Of a stretch of DNA of 64,000 bases, positions 22,474-34,663 are shown in pieces. A program made the translations under genes and the position numbers. The stretch's first letter is position 1; the number at the start of each line of letters is the position of its first letter. The DNA lies in NCBI GenBank assembly GCA_947359465.1, contig OX375875.1, positions 53,687,583-53,751,582 of the forward strand, written 5' to 3'. The DNA comes from Metellina segmentata. Lineage: Eukaryota; Arthropoda; Arachnida; Araneae; Tetragnathidae. Below the pieces are notes generated by a model, which was not told where the DNA came from, did no database searches, and saw only the letters and a program-made list of their open reading frames with translations.

Positions 22474-22930
22474 GTTTGAAGTACAATTATATGTAGCTGT
22501 TTATAGCTGTGACTTGTCAGACTAATTTGGGACTAAGTTATCCTCTGGTATCCTCTCCTGAAGTGACTTTTATTATTTTACTAAATGCATATTGTATCCT
22601 TCACTAAACAGCAGTTTAAGTGTTTTATTTGCAATGTAGTTATCTATAGCTGCAAATTGGTTGACTTGCGTTTTTACTATTTTACTCGATATAATTTGTA
22701 TCCTTCACAAGTACTAGTTTATGTGTTTTGTTCGCGATGCAGTTATATATACCTGTAAATTGGTAGACTACTGTGTGGCTAAGTAATCATTAATTTGCAG
22801 CTTTTGCATAGCTATCACAGAGAAGACACTTCTATTATTTTACGCAGTGTATCCTTCTATATGGTATATTACTGTACTTATATATTATACTGTATCTTTC
22901 ACTAAGTTTAAGTGTTTGATTAACAATGCA
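22474..22930 (+). repeat. Degenerate tandem repeat upstream of exon A
   Basis: Three imperfect units share a gtttaagtgtttKattWgcaatg start, a tatagctgYaaattggt stretch and a ttactattttactc / gtatccttcac stretch. They start near 22474, 22621 and 22724, and a partial one runs into the exon A acceptor. They are diverged and lengths vary. Confidence 0.6.
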
Positions 22931-22969
22931 TTTATGATATGCAGTTACTAAGCGCTTTTCCTTCTGCAG

Positions 22970-23103
22970 TGTTGCCAGAGGATGGACCGACCATATCAGG
23001 GGTGAAACCCCAGTACCAGGTGGGTGATGACGTGAACGTCACCTGCTCTGCCGGACCCTCAAAGCCCGCAGCCTCCCTACGATGGTACATCAATGGTCAC
23101 GAG
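22970..23103 (+). CDS. beat: beat-like exon A: first half of an Ig C2 domain
   Basis: The exon follows a pyrimidine-rich acceptor (tttccttctgcag) and ends at cacgag|gtgagt. It starts in phase 1 and ends in phase 0, 134 bp. It encodes VLPEDGPTISG, then YQVGDDVNVTCSAG, then KPAASLRWYINGHE. These are the family landmarks: the PxISG linker, the first disulfide Cys (VTC), the core Trp (RWYI) and the KPAA segment. NVT is a potential N-glycosylation site. Beat proteins are secreted or membrane-anchored immunoglobulin proteins that bind Sidestep-family receptors in arthropod axon guidance; the function here is inferred from the family. The partner Cys lies in exon B. No first-Ig or signal-peptide exon is visible within 22.9 kb upstream, so the 5' part of the gene lies outside the window or is missing. 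Confidence 0.85.
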
Positions 23104-23869
23104 GTGAGTAACAAAGGCTTCTCCCTCAACATATGCTTCGGTATAACCGAATGTTTGAGCATCTGGTACTGCCCCCCAGATGTCTTTGAAGTTGAAATTC
23201 TTTGGACTAGCTGGATTTTGTGTATTATCAGAAATCATGAGACTTGGAAAGAAATGGAGAGTTTCTGGCGGTGGAACTTGTTTCCTGTACATATTCCGAA
23301 CGTGACATAACTCGGCTTGTTTTGGGAACACGATTATTCCGACACGAGTTTATGATTGTTGATTGGTCCAAAGTGAATTAAATTTAAATCCAAACGTCAC
23401 CAAAATGGTGATAAACTGTATTTTAAATAACATTGATATGCATACGATATCATTTGGGTATCAGTAGTAAAATCTGACATTCATCTCGTTTGTTTGTCTG
23501 CTTACACTGAAATTACCTTTCGTAGCTAGAAATAAAGACTGAAAAGCCATTGTTTCGATTGGTCATTTACATCACAGCATGGTGATGACATAAAACATAC
23601 ATATTCGGGAAGTTTTGGTGATGATATCTTATGTAGTTATTTGCTTATGGGAAAGAGGTTTTCTATAAAGTTAGCGAGGGGGCTAATGTTTGGTAACTTG
23701 ATTCGTTGCTTGGCATGTTAATCGAATTAAATTCTAACGGGTAGCTTTATTCAAAATTAACTTGTCAAAACGGCAATTATTTGGGTTTACTCTGGAAATA
23801 TCTCTCTCTGAACGCAATATAATTCAAACGTTGCGAATACAAAAATCTAAAAATATATATTAACTGTTA

Positions 23870-24302
23870 GGCCCGGTGGACACATCCGGTTTTTCAACGT
23901 GCGACGCCGCTGCGGCACCGACGCCCAACTATGCACACATGACGCAAGTACTCATTTCGCGCAATTTGCAATAAATATTCTATCGAAGAAAACGTGTTTA
24001 TTTCGCTTACTAGGTGTACAAAAAGTATATTTTGAAACAAAATAGAACGTTACTGGATACAACCATAAATAAATTATTATTTATATTCCATTTATTTATG
24101 AAAACTAGGTACTTCAGACCGGTGACTCATGTGCGGCGCCATGGGGAACTGTGGTACAAATAACACGCAAGTTGGACGTGCGTCGCCCCAACGTCGCCGG
24201 ACGCATGTGTGCAGTACTCCATTGGATCTAATGTATCTCAGACCGCACTTGCGTTGCCGCAGTGGCGCTGCACGTTAAAAAATCGGATGTGTGCACCGGG
24301 CC
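23870..24302. mobile_element. Harbinger-type MITE, copy 1
   Basis: 433 bp bounded by TTA duplications (23867-23869 and 24303-24305). The inverted ends are ggcccggtggacacatccgg and its right partner ggcccggtgcacacatccga in complement. TTA duplication and this end structure fit PIF/Harbinger, by inference. The interior has no coding. A second copy follows immediately in reverse orientation. Confidence 0.75.
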
Positions 24303-24305
24303 TTA

Positions 24306-26241
24306 ATCCAATAGAGTAGTGCACACAGGACTCCGGCGACGCACGTCCAACTTGCGTGCAATTTGTACCACAGTTCCCTACGGTGCCGCAGCTCACCACA
24401 CACGCTTCTCCGGTCTCAAATACCTTGTTTTCATAAATCTATATAAATAAGAATGGAGTGTTTGTTTGTACATTCAATATTTTCGACCCATTTCAAGTTT
24501 TCTATCCGTTTTGGACCCTTCTGATACCGAATCCGCCCTTTTCTCGTTTGGTGTCTGTCTGTCTGTCTGTCTGTATGTTGTGCCCTATACACGTCCACGC
24601 GGTTTAAGATATTTTCATGGAAATTTGCATACAGTGAGTACTTATCTTCATTTAGTGAGTGGCATTGGTTGCGAAAGTCTGTCTGTCCGTCTTTCTGTTC
24701 TATGCTCGATTTTGTGTTTGTGTGTTTGTGTAGACATCACATAAATTGTATTCCAGATATTTGATTACAATGTGTTTTATTTTATACATTATTTATTAGT
24801 TTAGTGAATGCAATATTAAACATTTTTTTATTGTTATATTTAGAAGAGTTTCATGCTAAAACACCTGAGTAAGTATACTTAAATCAACCACAATTTGATA
24901 GTTTTCGAAAAATTGGAATGTAGTTTGAGTATTACGATTACTTTCATTTGCTTTACCAGTAATGCTGAAAACCAATTATTTTTCAAAAAAAAAATTTTAT
25001 GGTGAAATTTTAGCTCTGATACTTTATTTATTCCGAGTCTTATTTTTATTCTTTGCGCAATGAAAACGATTTCCGAATATTTGGGACAGACGATATTTTT
25101 CAACGAAACGAGAATGAACAAGATCGCGCGAGAGCAGTGATATTTATTCTGGTTCTTTCGCTCTGAATTAATTTTACATTTCTAAATTTTGTGCACTTTT
25201 AGTTGTAAGTTGTGGCAACTGTACGAGATCAAGAGATAAAATTGAATCACAAATTAATATCTTTAGAACAATTTTTGCGACATCTTTTATATTGTTTTAT
25301 TTCGCTGTTTCCTGTTTTAAATATTTATTATTTTAATAAATGTGTTTTCCTTCTCATCACACGCAACAGCACCACAAAGTATTAGACTTAAAAATGTTAG
25401 GTAAGTCAGTATAAATTTTCAGTAAATTTTAAGTGTAGTTATGCCGTTATTGAAAGAATAATTCCGTTATTTAAAGAATAAAGCCGTTATTGAAAGAATA
25501 GTAATGTTTAAAAATCCAAACTAGAACTTTTTCCAACATTAAAAAATTCGTTGTCATAATGACAGGAGAAGATTGCAAAATTTCACAATGTCGCATACCG
25601 GAGGCAAGAGTGCCACAAGTAAAAAAATATTGTTTTGTTGACTATGAGTGCGAGAGCACTCGCCGTAAATCGTAATTTTAATTAATTGAGTTGAACATGA
25701 AAAGAACTTAAGAAAGGGAATTCCAAATCTTCCTATAAATCGTCTTTTATAGTAGTAACCTTAGTATCAACTTTCGTCATTTTGTAGCATTGTCATACAG
25801 CAATTGTGCGATGTATGTGAAATGTATTACATGAATGGATATGCATGTGTAGGATTTGTGTCCAAAGTAAGTTGTAGAAAATATAAAGATGGCGAAAGGT
25901 GTTAAAATAATTTTTTTTCTACAAAAAACGTAAGTCATTATATATTTTGATTATCTCTTCAATCTAGAGTAAACCAATTCAAACCGAGTAAGGTCGGGTA
26001 TTTTGCTAGTAAATGGAATATAAATAATAAATAAATGGTTGTATCCAGTAATGTCTATTTTGATTCAAAATATACTTTTTTTTACACCAATAAGCGAAAT
26101 AAACGCGTTTTCTTCGATTGAATATCCATCGCAAATGGCGCGAAATTAGTACTTGCGTCATTTCACGGTTATATGTGCATAGTTGGGCTTCGGTGCCGCA
26201 ACGGCGCCGCACGTTGAAAAATTGGATGTGTGCACCGGGCC
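24306..26241. mobile_element. Harbinger-type MITE, copy 2, split by a Helitron
   Basis: 24306-24437 and 26010-26241 are the two parts of a reverse-orientation copy of the element at 23870-24302. The first ~70 bp of its left end is missing, and the right end gcaccgggcc is followed by TAA. The interruption is the Helitron at 24438-26009. Confidence 0.8.
24438..26009 (+). mobile_element. Non-autonomous Helitron inserted in the Harbinger-type MITE
   Basis: It begins TCTATATAAATAAGAATGG, directly after a host A, and ends ggtcgggtattttgCTAG before a host T. A short hairpin (accga..tcgggt) precedes the CTAG. The uninterrupted MITE sequence at 24090-24110 (complement) and at 39010-39030 (complement) reads cataaataaa across the junction. 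Insertion was therefore between A and T without duplication, as expected for a Helitron. A TCTG microsatellite lies at 24550-24573. There is no Rep/helicase ORF. Confidence 0.85.
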
Positions 26242-27572
26242 TAATAGTTACTAAAAAAATTCATTAACCGCTTTAATATCAAGCTGACATTAATAATGGA
26301 TCTATTTGGAATCATCTTTTGCTTTTAAATGGTTAAGGATTCCGAATGGTTTTAATCTAAACCAATGGGTTCTTTTTTTAATGTACTACTACTCTACTTC
26401 TTAGTTGTCTATTTCTATTAGTTGAGGACATATAAATATCCTGACTTATGCTCTGAAAGGACGTGCTTATAAATCACCGTTAAATGACGAACATACACAG
26501 AGATAGAAACATTTTACTATCACGAAAGAGAGGAAAAAAGTGCAGAATAAGTGATAGCAATCGAACTGAACTTCGTATCGGACGCAATCTAGTAGAACAG
26601 TAGCAACCACTGAATAGTAAATTCTTATTTGAATATTCTCCCATTGTTCATATTTTTCTATGTAGAAAAGATAATATTTCATCTATTATATAGAGTCATT
26701 ACTGTTCAGTAAATCATTTTCAAAGATCTTTACTTGCTAAATTTTTGTATTACACTACTGCACATTAAGTGTTTTTGTTTCTAACTATACTCAAAAAAGA
26801 TGAGATTACAAATCTTTAGTTTCTTGCCCATGCATATAGTCTCTTTTAAACAGAACAGGAAAACGTGATAAAGATTAAAAATTTAGTTAAAACATTATTA
26901 AAATCCCATATTGCCAATTCTGTAAAAACCTTTTCGTCTCTACCATGTTTCGTGGAACTCGTCTACTGATTTTTTTTGTTTTTATCTCCTCTTTGTTGCC
27001 ACGCAGCGAAAGAATATCAGTAAAGATAAATACATAAATTTAATTCCGAAACTAAAATTATTGAAATATTAGTAAAAATCTTTTGCGAAACTTATGTCAA
27101 GTCTGTACTTTTAAATGAATAATCATTGTATGATAAAATATTACAGAATTTTTACTTTTGGAAAATTGTCAGCAAAATATATTTCTATATTTTACTCATA
27201 ACAAATCCCGTAGGTCTACGCAACAAACATAGGATGTATGAATGGACTTTTAAAAACAAATGAAGAGTAGAATAAACGCTAGTAGTACGTACTGCGTTCA
27301 TTAACTTTTCTACCAATTTAAAGGGGTTGCATATATATGACATATGCAATCCGTTTCAATTTGTTTTTAATTTTTAATAAGTTTCAATTTGTTGGCCCCA
27401 TTTATACACAAACGACGAATATCAAGCGTTCTAAGTCACTGGAACAAAAAGCTCAAATGCCTACTATGAGAAGAATTTTCGGTGTAAGTAAACAAACCAG
27501 ATAGAAATGAAACTTTTACTTCCATTATCCGAATACTTTCTCGTGATACGTATCGGAATTACCTTAAATCTA

Positions 27573-29099
27573 TACTGGTATAAGAAATTAAGAGAATTTC
27601 CAGACTTGGTCGATTATCTCTAGAACTACTGTACCGATTTTAATGAAATTTGATATGTACATACATTGATACAATACAAAACAAATAACCATTCAATAAT
27701 TGTAATACACACGCATGATCGTGCGTAACACTCGTTGGAGTAGGAAGGTATGAAACAGCGGTTGCAGAATAAACAAAAAAAATGGGTTAATAGATAGGTT
27801 AATAGGGGGTATGGTCCCCTCTTACAGATATACAGGTCTCGCAACGTGATTTCATACTTGAAATAAGGCAGTTTATCATGTCCTGTGGCAATTGGTCCCT
27901 CGCGTTCAGAACCGCTGTTTTCATTCCCTGGATGGTTCTCGGAGGGGGGTTGCGAGTTGCAATTGCCCTCCCCAGAGCGTCCCAGACATGCTCTATAGGG
28001 TTAAAGTCTGGAGATCTGGCTGGCCAATCCATCCGGCGAATATCCTCACTCTAGAAATTCGTCGACCAGAAGAGCTTCTATGTGGCCTCGCGTTATCGTC
28101 CATTAAAATGAACTCAGGGCCAACTGCACCCCTGAAAAGGCGAACATATGGCTCCAAGACCTCATCCCTATACCTCACACCAGTCACACTGCCTCTTTTA
28201 AAGACATGGAGAGGTGTGCTGCCATCCAACATGATGCCTGCCCAGACCATTAAACCTTCTCCGCCAAAATGGTCGATTTCGCGGACATTGGAGGGTAGGT
28301 AGCGGGTCTCTGGTTCTCTCCGTATGAACGTATGGCGAGAATCGGTGTTTAGGCTGAATCAGGACTCATCAGTGAAGAGAACGGTCGCCCATTGATCCAT
28401 ACTCCAATCTCTATGCTCTCTGCACCATAATAAACGGATTATCCTGTTCGTAGAAGTGAGCTTGACGCAAACAGCAGGTCTTCTTGCGAACAACCCTCTC
28501 TCATGAAGTCTTTTGGAAACAGTCACCCTTGATACACGGGTTCCTGTGGCTGCATACAAGTCACGAGAGAGCTGAGAAGCTGTAGCACTCCTGTTACGCC
28601 TCGCTATAATCGACAAATGGCGATCTTCTCTGTCCGTCGTGGCTCTTGGACGACCTTGTCCAGGCTTTCTCTCGATGGATCCGGTATCCTGGAATTGTTT
28701 CCATAAGTTAAACACGACGGTGTGCGTTAAATTGAACTCTCTAAAATTTGGACTTGAGATAGCCTCTTGCTTCTAGCCTCCCCACAATTCGCCACCTCAT
28801 TCCAACATTTAAACGTTGGTGGTTAATCATTTTTACTGTTACAATTTGAAATTAACCGATTGCTGCAAAATAACACCAAGAAATTCGCCGAGGTGTGCTA
28901 GCGAACGAAATGCGTCTTAACTTACGCGCGCTTATAAAGCCTGTTTCTCTACTGGTTCCGTCTATACACACGTGTACGCTTACGTATTTGATGTACAAGA
29001 TTTGCATTTTTGTCTAGAAGTAGTGGTTTTACATTCAATTCAGTTCTTTTCATGAAATTCGATAAAATATGCAAATTCTTTTAATTTATTTCACCAGTG
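27573..29099 (-). mobile_element. Tc1/mariner element, second family
   Basis: The ends are inverted: actggtataagaaattaaga on the left, and cactggtgaaataaattaaa read in complement from the right. The right end is followed by TA (29100-29101). About 1.53 kb. It contains a single broken transposase gene on the minus strand. Confidence 0.75.
27799..28830 (-). pseudogene. Tc1-like transposase, disrupted
   Basis: Reading from ATG at 28830, the frame MINHQRLNVGMRWRIVG is followed by a premature stop. The main frame (28715 down) has WKQFQDTGS, the GQGRPRATT linker (the GRPR motif between the two helix-turn-helix domains) and LFTDES (first catalytic Asp). A TGA follows at about 28356-28358. Reading then continues through MVWAGIM and ILMDDNARPH (second Asp). 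A frameshift near 28030-28060 separates this from NPIEHVWD (the Glu) and the GDHTPY end. All three catalytic positions survive, but the ORF is broken at least three times. Confidence 0.85.
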
Positions 29100-29839
29100 T
29101 AGTTTATGGTCGTTCTGACAACATTTTGCTTTGACCACACACAATCAACTGCCATATTTGAATTCGGAATTCGTTCTTTGAAATTTATATTAGCGAAGTG
29201 CTGAAATCGTATTCCAGGAATTAGCCATTGACCTTCTTATGAAATAGACGGAACGTGTACGTTCAGTTTTGTTATTTCTTCCAATCACTTGGTTTCAATA
29301 TCTGTCACGTGGTGGTGGGAAAAAGCATGATCCCTAAATTACTGATTGGTTAAAGTAATTATCCACCGCGACCGAAAACACTAGTCTGTGTTTCGATAGC
29401 CAATCGGCTGGCAGACTCGTAAGCCCACGTGTTTCGCCCTTCAGATATCTTACGACAGCGACTCCGCCCACACGCTCTGTCATTGGAAGGTTGATTAAAT
29501 AAACTAAGTGACGTCACGTTCGGAATACGTGCAGGAAACACGTACCGCTTTAAAAACATAACCGTCGTCTACATTCAGCTTGACAGAAAACGCTTCCCAT
29601 TGATCTCATCTCTGTAACTTCACAGAATCTGAGAGGACCTTTCCCGTGTCTAGTCCACGTATAATCAACAAAGATGATGAACGCGTCCCCCACTTCCACG
29701 TGTATTTATTTCACTTCAAATCTGACATATAAAAATAACTTAAAGCCTCTGCGAGTCGCGACAGAAAATGCGGCAGCCGGGGCTTAGATGCGGCCCGCGA
29801 GAGCAAGCCCTAGCATTGTAATCTGTATTTATGTTTCAG

Positions 29840-30044
29840 GCGCCCCCGGAATACGAAATCCGATACAATAATATCCGTCATCAAGATCGACTGCTGGTTT
29901 CCACGCTTGGACTGCGGTTCACTGCGGAGCCGCGACATTTCTGGCACGGAGCGATGAAGCTCCGCTGCTCCGCCGTCATTTCTCAAGCTTACTCCATGAG
30001 CAGCGAGGAGATTATAGTGGGAGATAACGTCAAGCCTCTACCAG
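29840..30044 (+). CDS. beat: beat-like exon B: second half of the Ig C2 domain
   Basis: Acceptor tatttatgtttcag, donor ctaccag|gtactt, 205 bp, phase 0 in and phase 1 out, so it joins exon A in frame. It encodes APPEYEIRY, LVSTLGLRFTAEPRHF, WHGAMKLRCSAVIS and MSSEEIIVGDN. The LGLRF block, the GxMKLxC Cys and the SSEE end are typical of the second half of the beat C2 domain; this Cys should pair with that of exon A. Phase-1 output fits both exon C and a phase-1 terminal exon. Part of its 3' end is duplicated as a relic at 31037-31111. Confidence 0.85.
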
Positions 30045-30083
30045 GTACTTTTCACTCACAAGTAGGGAATGGTTTTCCACTAA

Positions 30084-31060
30084 GGTTGACAGTGAGGCAT
30101 CTCGACTGCTTTACTTTCTTGAACTCTCAAATACTGGTATTCTAAATCTTTCGGATTCGTGAAATGAAACAAGATAAATTAATTCGTATCTATATAGTAA
30201 TCCTCTGAAGTAATCTGCTTTTAAATTTGGCGAACGATTTGCGCATTCCAGAGATGAAGAATACTCTAAATAACGAAATAATATTTTAATTGTTAGTATT
30301 AGAATTCAGTGCTCAGTTTTCAATTATATACTTGGTTGACAGTAAGGTATTTCAACTGTTTTACTTTCTTGAAGTCTTCAATGCTGGTAATCTTTCGGAT
30401 TCGTGATATGAAAAAGCAAGATAAATTATAATTATTATCTCTATAGTAATCCTCTGCAGTAATTTGCTTTTAAATTTGGCAAAAGATTTGAGCATTCAAA
30501 GATGAAGAATACTCTAAATAGCGAAACGAATATTTTAATTGTTCGTACAAGAATTTAGTGCTCACTTTTTAATGATACACTTGGTTGACAGTACGATATC
30601 TTAACTGTTTTATTTTCTTGAAATCTTCAATGCTGGTAACCTTTCGGATTCGTGATATGAAATAAGATAAATTAATTCTTATCTCTATAGTAATCCTCTG
30701 CAGTAATATGCTTTTAAATTTGGCGAACGATTTGCACATTCCAGAGATGAAGAATACTCTAAATAACTAAAGAATGTTTTAATTGTTGGTACTAGAATTC
30801 AGTGCTCAGTTTTCAATTATATACTTGGTTGACAGTAAGGTATTTCAACTGTTTTACTTTCTTGAAGTCTTCAATGCTGGTAATCTTTCGGATTTGTGAT
30901 ATGAAAAACAAGATAAATTATAATTCTTATATCTCTCTAGTAATCTACTTTTAAATTTGGCAACGTATTCAAAGACAAAAGAATGCTCTTAATATAATAT
31001 GAATAAAATTTTAATTATTATACTAGAAAATAATTTATTCCACCGTCAATTCTAAAGATT
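30084..31060 (+). repeat. ~250-bp intronic tandem array, four units
   Basis: Units start with ggttgacagt at 30084, 30334, 30583 and 30827. Each carries tttactttcttgaa, aatctttcggattcgtga, taatcctctgcagtaat and gatgaagaatactctaaata landmarks. The fourth unit is shortened and leads into the exon-B relic. Confidence 0.9.
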
Positions 31061-31111
31061 TCTCATACTCAAGCCGCGAGGAGATTATAGAGGCAGACGC
31101 CAAGGCATCAG
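31037..31111 (+). pseudogene. Relic of the exon B 3' end
   Basis: ccgtcaattctaaag, gcgaggagattatag and cttttcacacacaagtaggg match exon B's end and the first bases of its intron (29974-30070) in the same order. The donor is lost: exon B has ccag|gtactt, whereas here the sequence is tcag|atactt. The frame has also decayed. It is a partial duplicate, not a usable exon. Confidence 0.8.
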
Positions 31112-33199
31112 ATACTTTTCACACACAAGTAGGGAATGAAAGTCAGTTTTTACAAAAACACTTCGTTCACGGAGATACATCGAAATGTTTCAGTTACTTT
31201 GAAATTTTAAGTACTGGTATTCTAAATCTTTCGGAGGTTCATGTTATAAAACAAGATTAATTCATTTAATTAGGCGAATAATTTACCTATTCAAAGACGA
31301 AAAATACTGTCCTTTTATAAATTGACAGTTTAATTTATTTAGTTTATCACCTAAATTTAATATACATTATTTTATAATATGTTTAATTAAATTGTATGTA
31401 ACCATTGTGTTTTTAAGTTCAATGTAATAATTTTATGCAAATGAATTTATTACATGAGCTTTTAGCTTTAGCATAACAAACTATTTTTCTCAACAAAATT
31501 AGCTTGTTTAGAGTGGAAATATAGAAGTGGGGAAATTACAAGAAAAAAAATTGTTACTTACATTCTACATGGTGGTTGAGTTTGTGGCAAAAACAATTTT
31601 TTATTCTCATTTGTAGTTATCCCTCATTTTTCTCTTAATTTTTACCAAATAAATTCTATCTCATTTCTTTTTCGTTGAAAAAAACGAACATTTATTTCCT
31701 CAGAAAGATCACTCACACAGATAACATCAGCTTATTTGTTAAAACAATTAAATTTAAAAAAAATGAAACACCTGTTTTTGACCCATTCAATGTTTTTACC
31801 CCCATTAACATAACTTTAGTTCTCCACTTTGTATCTTTTAACTGCACTAGCGCCATCTGGTTGTTATAAACTTATCTAGATTATAAATTTTAAAATAATA
31901 TGTTTTCTTGCAAGTCTTTCTAATTCAAGTTTAAGAAACTTTCAAGAAAGACTGGAAGGCAGTTGTTTACTTTTATAAGTATTGCATTTCCAAAATTTGG
32001 ATTCAAAGAAATCGTGTTTGAAGAATAATTCAGGTTGGGAGACAGTTTTTGTAAATATTTCAGTCTCTCTCTCTCTCGATTGCGATTCATATCGCAATAG
32101 AATAGAATTATAACTGTACTGTATTTGAGTTTCGATAAATCGGCAGTTTTTGTGCCTTAGGAAAGTAAAACAGATGATGCTTGCATGACATTTTCCAAAT
32201 TGAAAGCAATACGAATCTATTTTTTATTTTTCATTAGTTATATCCATTGCCAACATTTGATACAAAGTCAGTCAAGGCAATAAGATGAACAAAATTCTGC
32301 TCCATTTTTTCTTCCTTGTTGGAATTTTTCTGCTAAGAACAATGAAAAAATATTCACGTTATAAAATCGGATAATATGAATGGAATGAGTGTGGTGTGGT
32401 GGCGTCATCTGTTGGCAGCGAAAGTACTTATATTTCTCAGATTTAATTTCAATTGTCTCTCTTTTAATATTTCCTTTGCAAACGTTCTGGTTAATCATTA
32501 GAATTAGCCAGGTAATCTTAAACTGACTATAACTTGTAATCTTAAAGGTATGTGTCATAAATACCCTACATACCCCTGTCCGTTCCCTTTATAAATGTAT
32601 TTTCTAATATTGGTGACTACTAGATGGTGCTGGCTGTAATTCTTTCCAGTCATTTCTTTCGGTTATCTACTCCAACTGCTCGATTTTTTTTCAAATCAAT
32701 TTTTGTGGCCTATAATCAGGAAAGTATTCTAATATTTAAATTTAACATCTTTTCGAGCTTTCGTTATGGTGTCGCCATCTATCGAGTGAGATGAGATGGA
32801 AACGTCTGTTCTGATTCAAATTCATCCGACTTCACATACTAGTCCTTTGCGTGATTTTTAAATTGTTACTTAAAAGCAACAAAAGGATACTCAACATAAA
32901 TTACTGATGCTATGATTTTCCTATATCAGCTTCAATACATGCGACAGGACAAAATTTCCACATGAATCATATAGTTTTTTAACTTTTAATTCATAATTTA
33001 TAAACAATTATTAATCAATAACTTTTTTTTTAATTTATGGTCTTTAAAATATGTATAGATACTTGAGGCATCCTGTGATTTCCACAATAGGGAAACTAGT
33101 GCCATGTGTTTCGACAGAATATGCCTTAATTTTATTTATTCATTCTCTTTAATCTGAAGAACTTAAGATCTGAATTTATAAAATTAGCTCATGTTTCAG

Positions 33200-33333
33200 A
33201 AGGGGTTGGAAACGGGCCCACGATAAGTGGTGGAAAGAAAAAATACCAGAAGGGTGATACCGTTGATGTCAATTGTACATCGGCCAAATCCAATCCTGCA
33301 GCTGAGCTCAAGTGGTTCATCAACGATAAGCAA
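33200..33333 (+). CDS. beat: beat-like exon C: first half of a second Ig C2 domain
   Basis: Acceptor catgtttcag, donor aagcaa|gtatgt. 134 bp, phase 1 in and 0 out, identical in length and phase to exon A. It encodes EGVGNGPTISGGKKKY, QKGDTVDVNCTSAK and NPAAELKWFINDKQ. The PTISGG linker, the Cys (VNC), the Trp (LKWF) and the NPAA segment match the beat second Ig domain; NCT is a potential glycosylation site. It is clearly paralogous to exon A (shared PTISG, Y-x-x-GD, PAA, W-x-IN) but well diverged. Confidence 0.88.
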
Positions 33334-34438
33334 GTATGTATTGTTTTGCAAAACCTTTTCTATAATTATTTTCTCATAATGCTAGAACCCATTCTTCATA
33401 CCTCTTCCAATCTATTATAGGTAAAGTGGTACACAGGAGAAATCAAATCTTGAAAGTTCATATTGATCTTAATTACTACTTTGTCCCAGTAATTTTTTTA
33501 CTACGCACCCCAACGCCTTTTATTAATATATTTACACTCGTATTTGTTTGAACTTAATGATTGAACCATTTATGTATTTTTAAGAAAATACTTTCTAGTA
33601 CCTATTTCAAAACCTCTACATTACATCACAGTTCGTCCCCTTACAGCCTCATGGCATATGAGAACACCTGCCGACCACCTTGAAATTGCATGGCTCAGGA
33701 ACATTGCATGTAACAAGGGCTCGAGGGTTAAAATTATTAACGTGGTGAGATTCATTGAAAATCACTAAGACTTGATTATCCTAAGAAAAACGAACTATTT
33801 TCTCACCATGCATGATGTATATATATATATATATTTATAATGTAACCTAGTATAATGATTTTATATAATTACTGTATAGATGTAATGATGTATAAATGTA
33901 ATGTGCTCTAACATTCTTGGTGGACATGTCACCTTGGTGGCATGCTCTACTCATCCAACCAAACTTATTTAAACTGGTAGAGTGTCTCACGACACTAGGC
34001 ACGGGAGTGTGTGTTGGTGTTAGTTAGTACTATTTCAAGAGGGTCGTACTCGCACCACACGATGTATGGGCGCATACCATTGGATATAAGGTATGGGTAC
34101 GCACCATACACAGTTTTCTCGTTTATAATGCTTTAGTACTGTGAGTGGGGTAAGAACATATCACTTCATCCCTACCCTTTAATCTGCACAACTTCCCTGT
34201 CGAATTTTTTTGCGGTGAAACCAATCTACAGGACTTTTCAAGGCATTACCAGCAAAGAGCAACCTCCTATTTTAGTTGTAAACACGTTTTATGCTCCGGG
34301 TTAACTTACCTCACCCTGAATAACTTTCCTTGAAGGATTTTGTATATGTACTCGCAATAAACAATGAAAGATTGGTTATTATTGTTAGCAGAGTTCGTCG
34401 TGTGCAGTTCTTCAGAATAAAGACAGAATCATCTGTAA

Positions 34439-34663
34439 CCCTCCTGCTGGTTGTCTCGACGAGGTATTTCTTTATAAGCAAAACTGACCAGAGAATTTTG
34501 GAGGAGATATCTCATTATTAGTGAAAAACACGATCACACGATAATAATAAGAAAACTGACCAGGTCTTGATCTTGTCGTCATTTCAAAATCGACGAAATC
34601 TCGATGACGAGATATCTTATCTTCAAGGTTTCAGCGAGATATCTCGTCGCAACCACTAGAGGA
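34439..34663. mobile_element. piggyBac-type TTAACCC MITE, diverged copy
   Basis: ccctcctgctggttgtctcg at the left and gcgagatatctcgtcgcaac at the right are the inverted family ends. Internal aaaactgaccag repeats match the other copies. The TTAA flanks have decayed. Confidence 0.65.

Larger units (their letters stand above)
23104..29839 (+). other. Intron A-B (6.7 kb), repeat-filled
   Basis: This holds a 130-bp-family fragment (23283-23380), two Harbinger-type MITEs with a nested Helitron, a Tc1 element and further 130-bp-family fragments (29140-29210, 29505-29545). 26242-27570 is AT-rich with nothing recognised. No extra Ig exon was found. Confidence 0.6.
30045..33199 (+). other. Intron B-C (3.2 kb)
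   Basis: It contains the 250-bp tandem array and the exon-B relic (30084-31290). From 31300 to 33199 it is AT-rich with no exon recognised. In particular, there is nothing encoding the Trp-bearing strand of a first Ig domain or a signal peptide. Confidence 0.6.

Noticed and set aside
27892..28302. 136-codon plus-strand ORF opposite the transposase
   Set aside because: Antisense shadow of the minus-strand Tc1 transposase.
33419..33455. GTAAAGTGGTACACAGGAG reading VKWYTGE, like the Trp strand of a first Ig domain
   Set aside because: Only ten codons before a stop, no Cys-bearing context upstream and no plausible acceptor; chance similarity in the intron after exon C.
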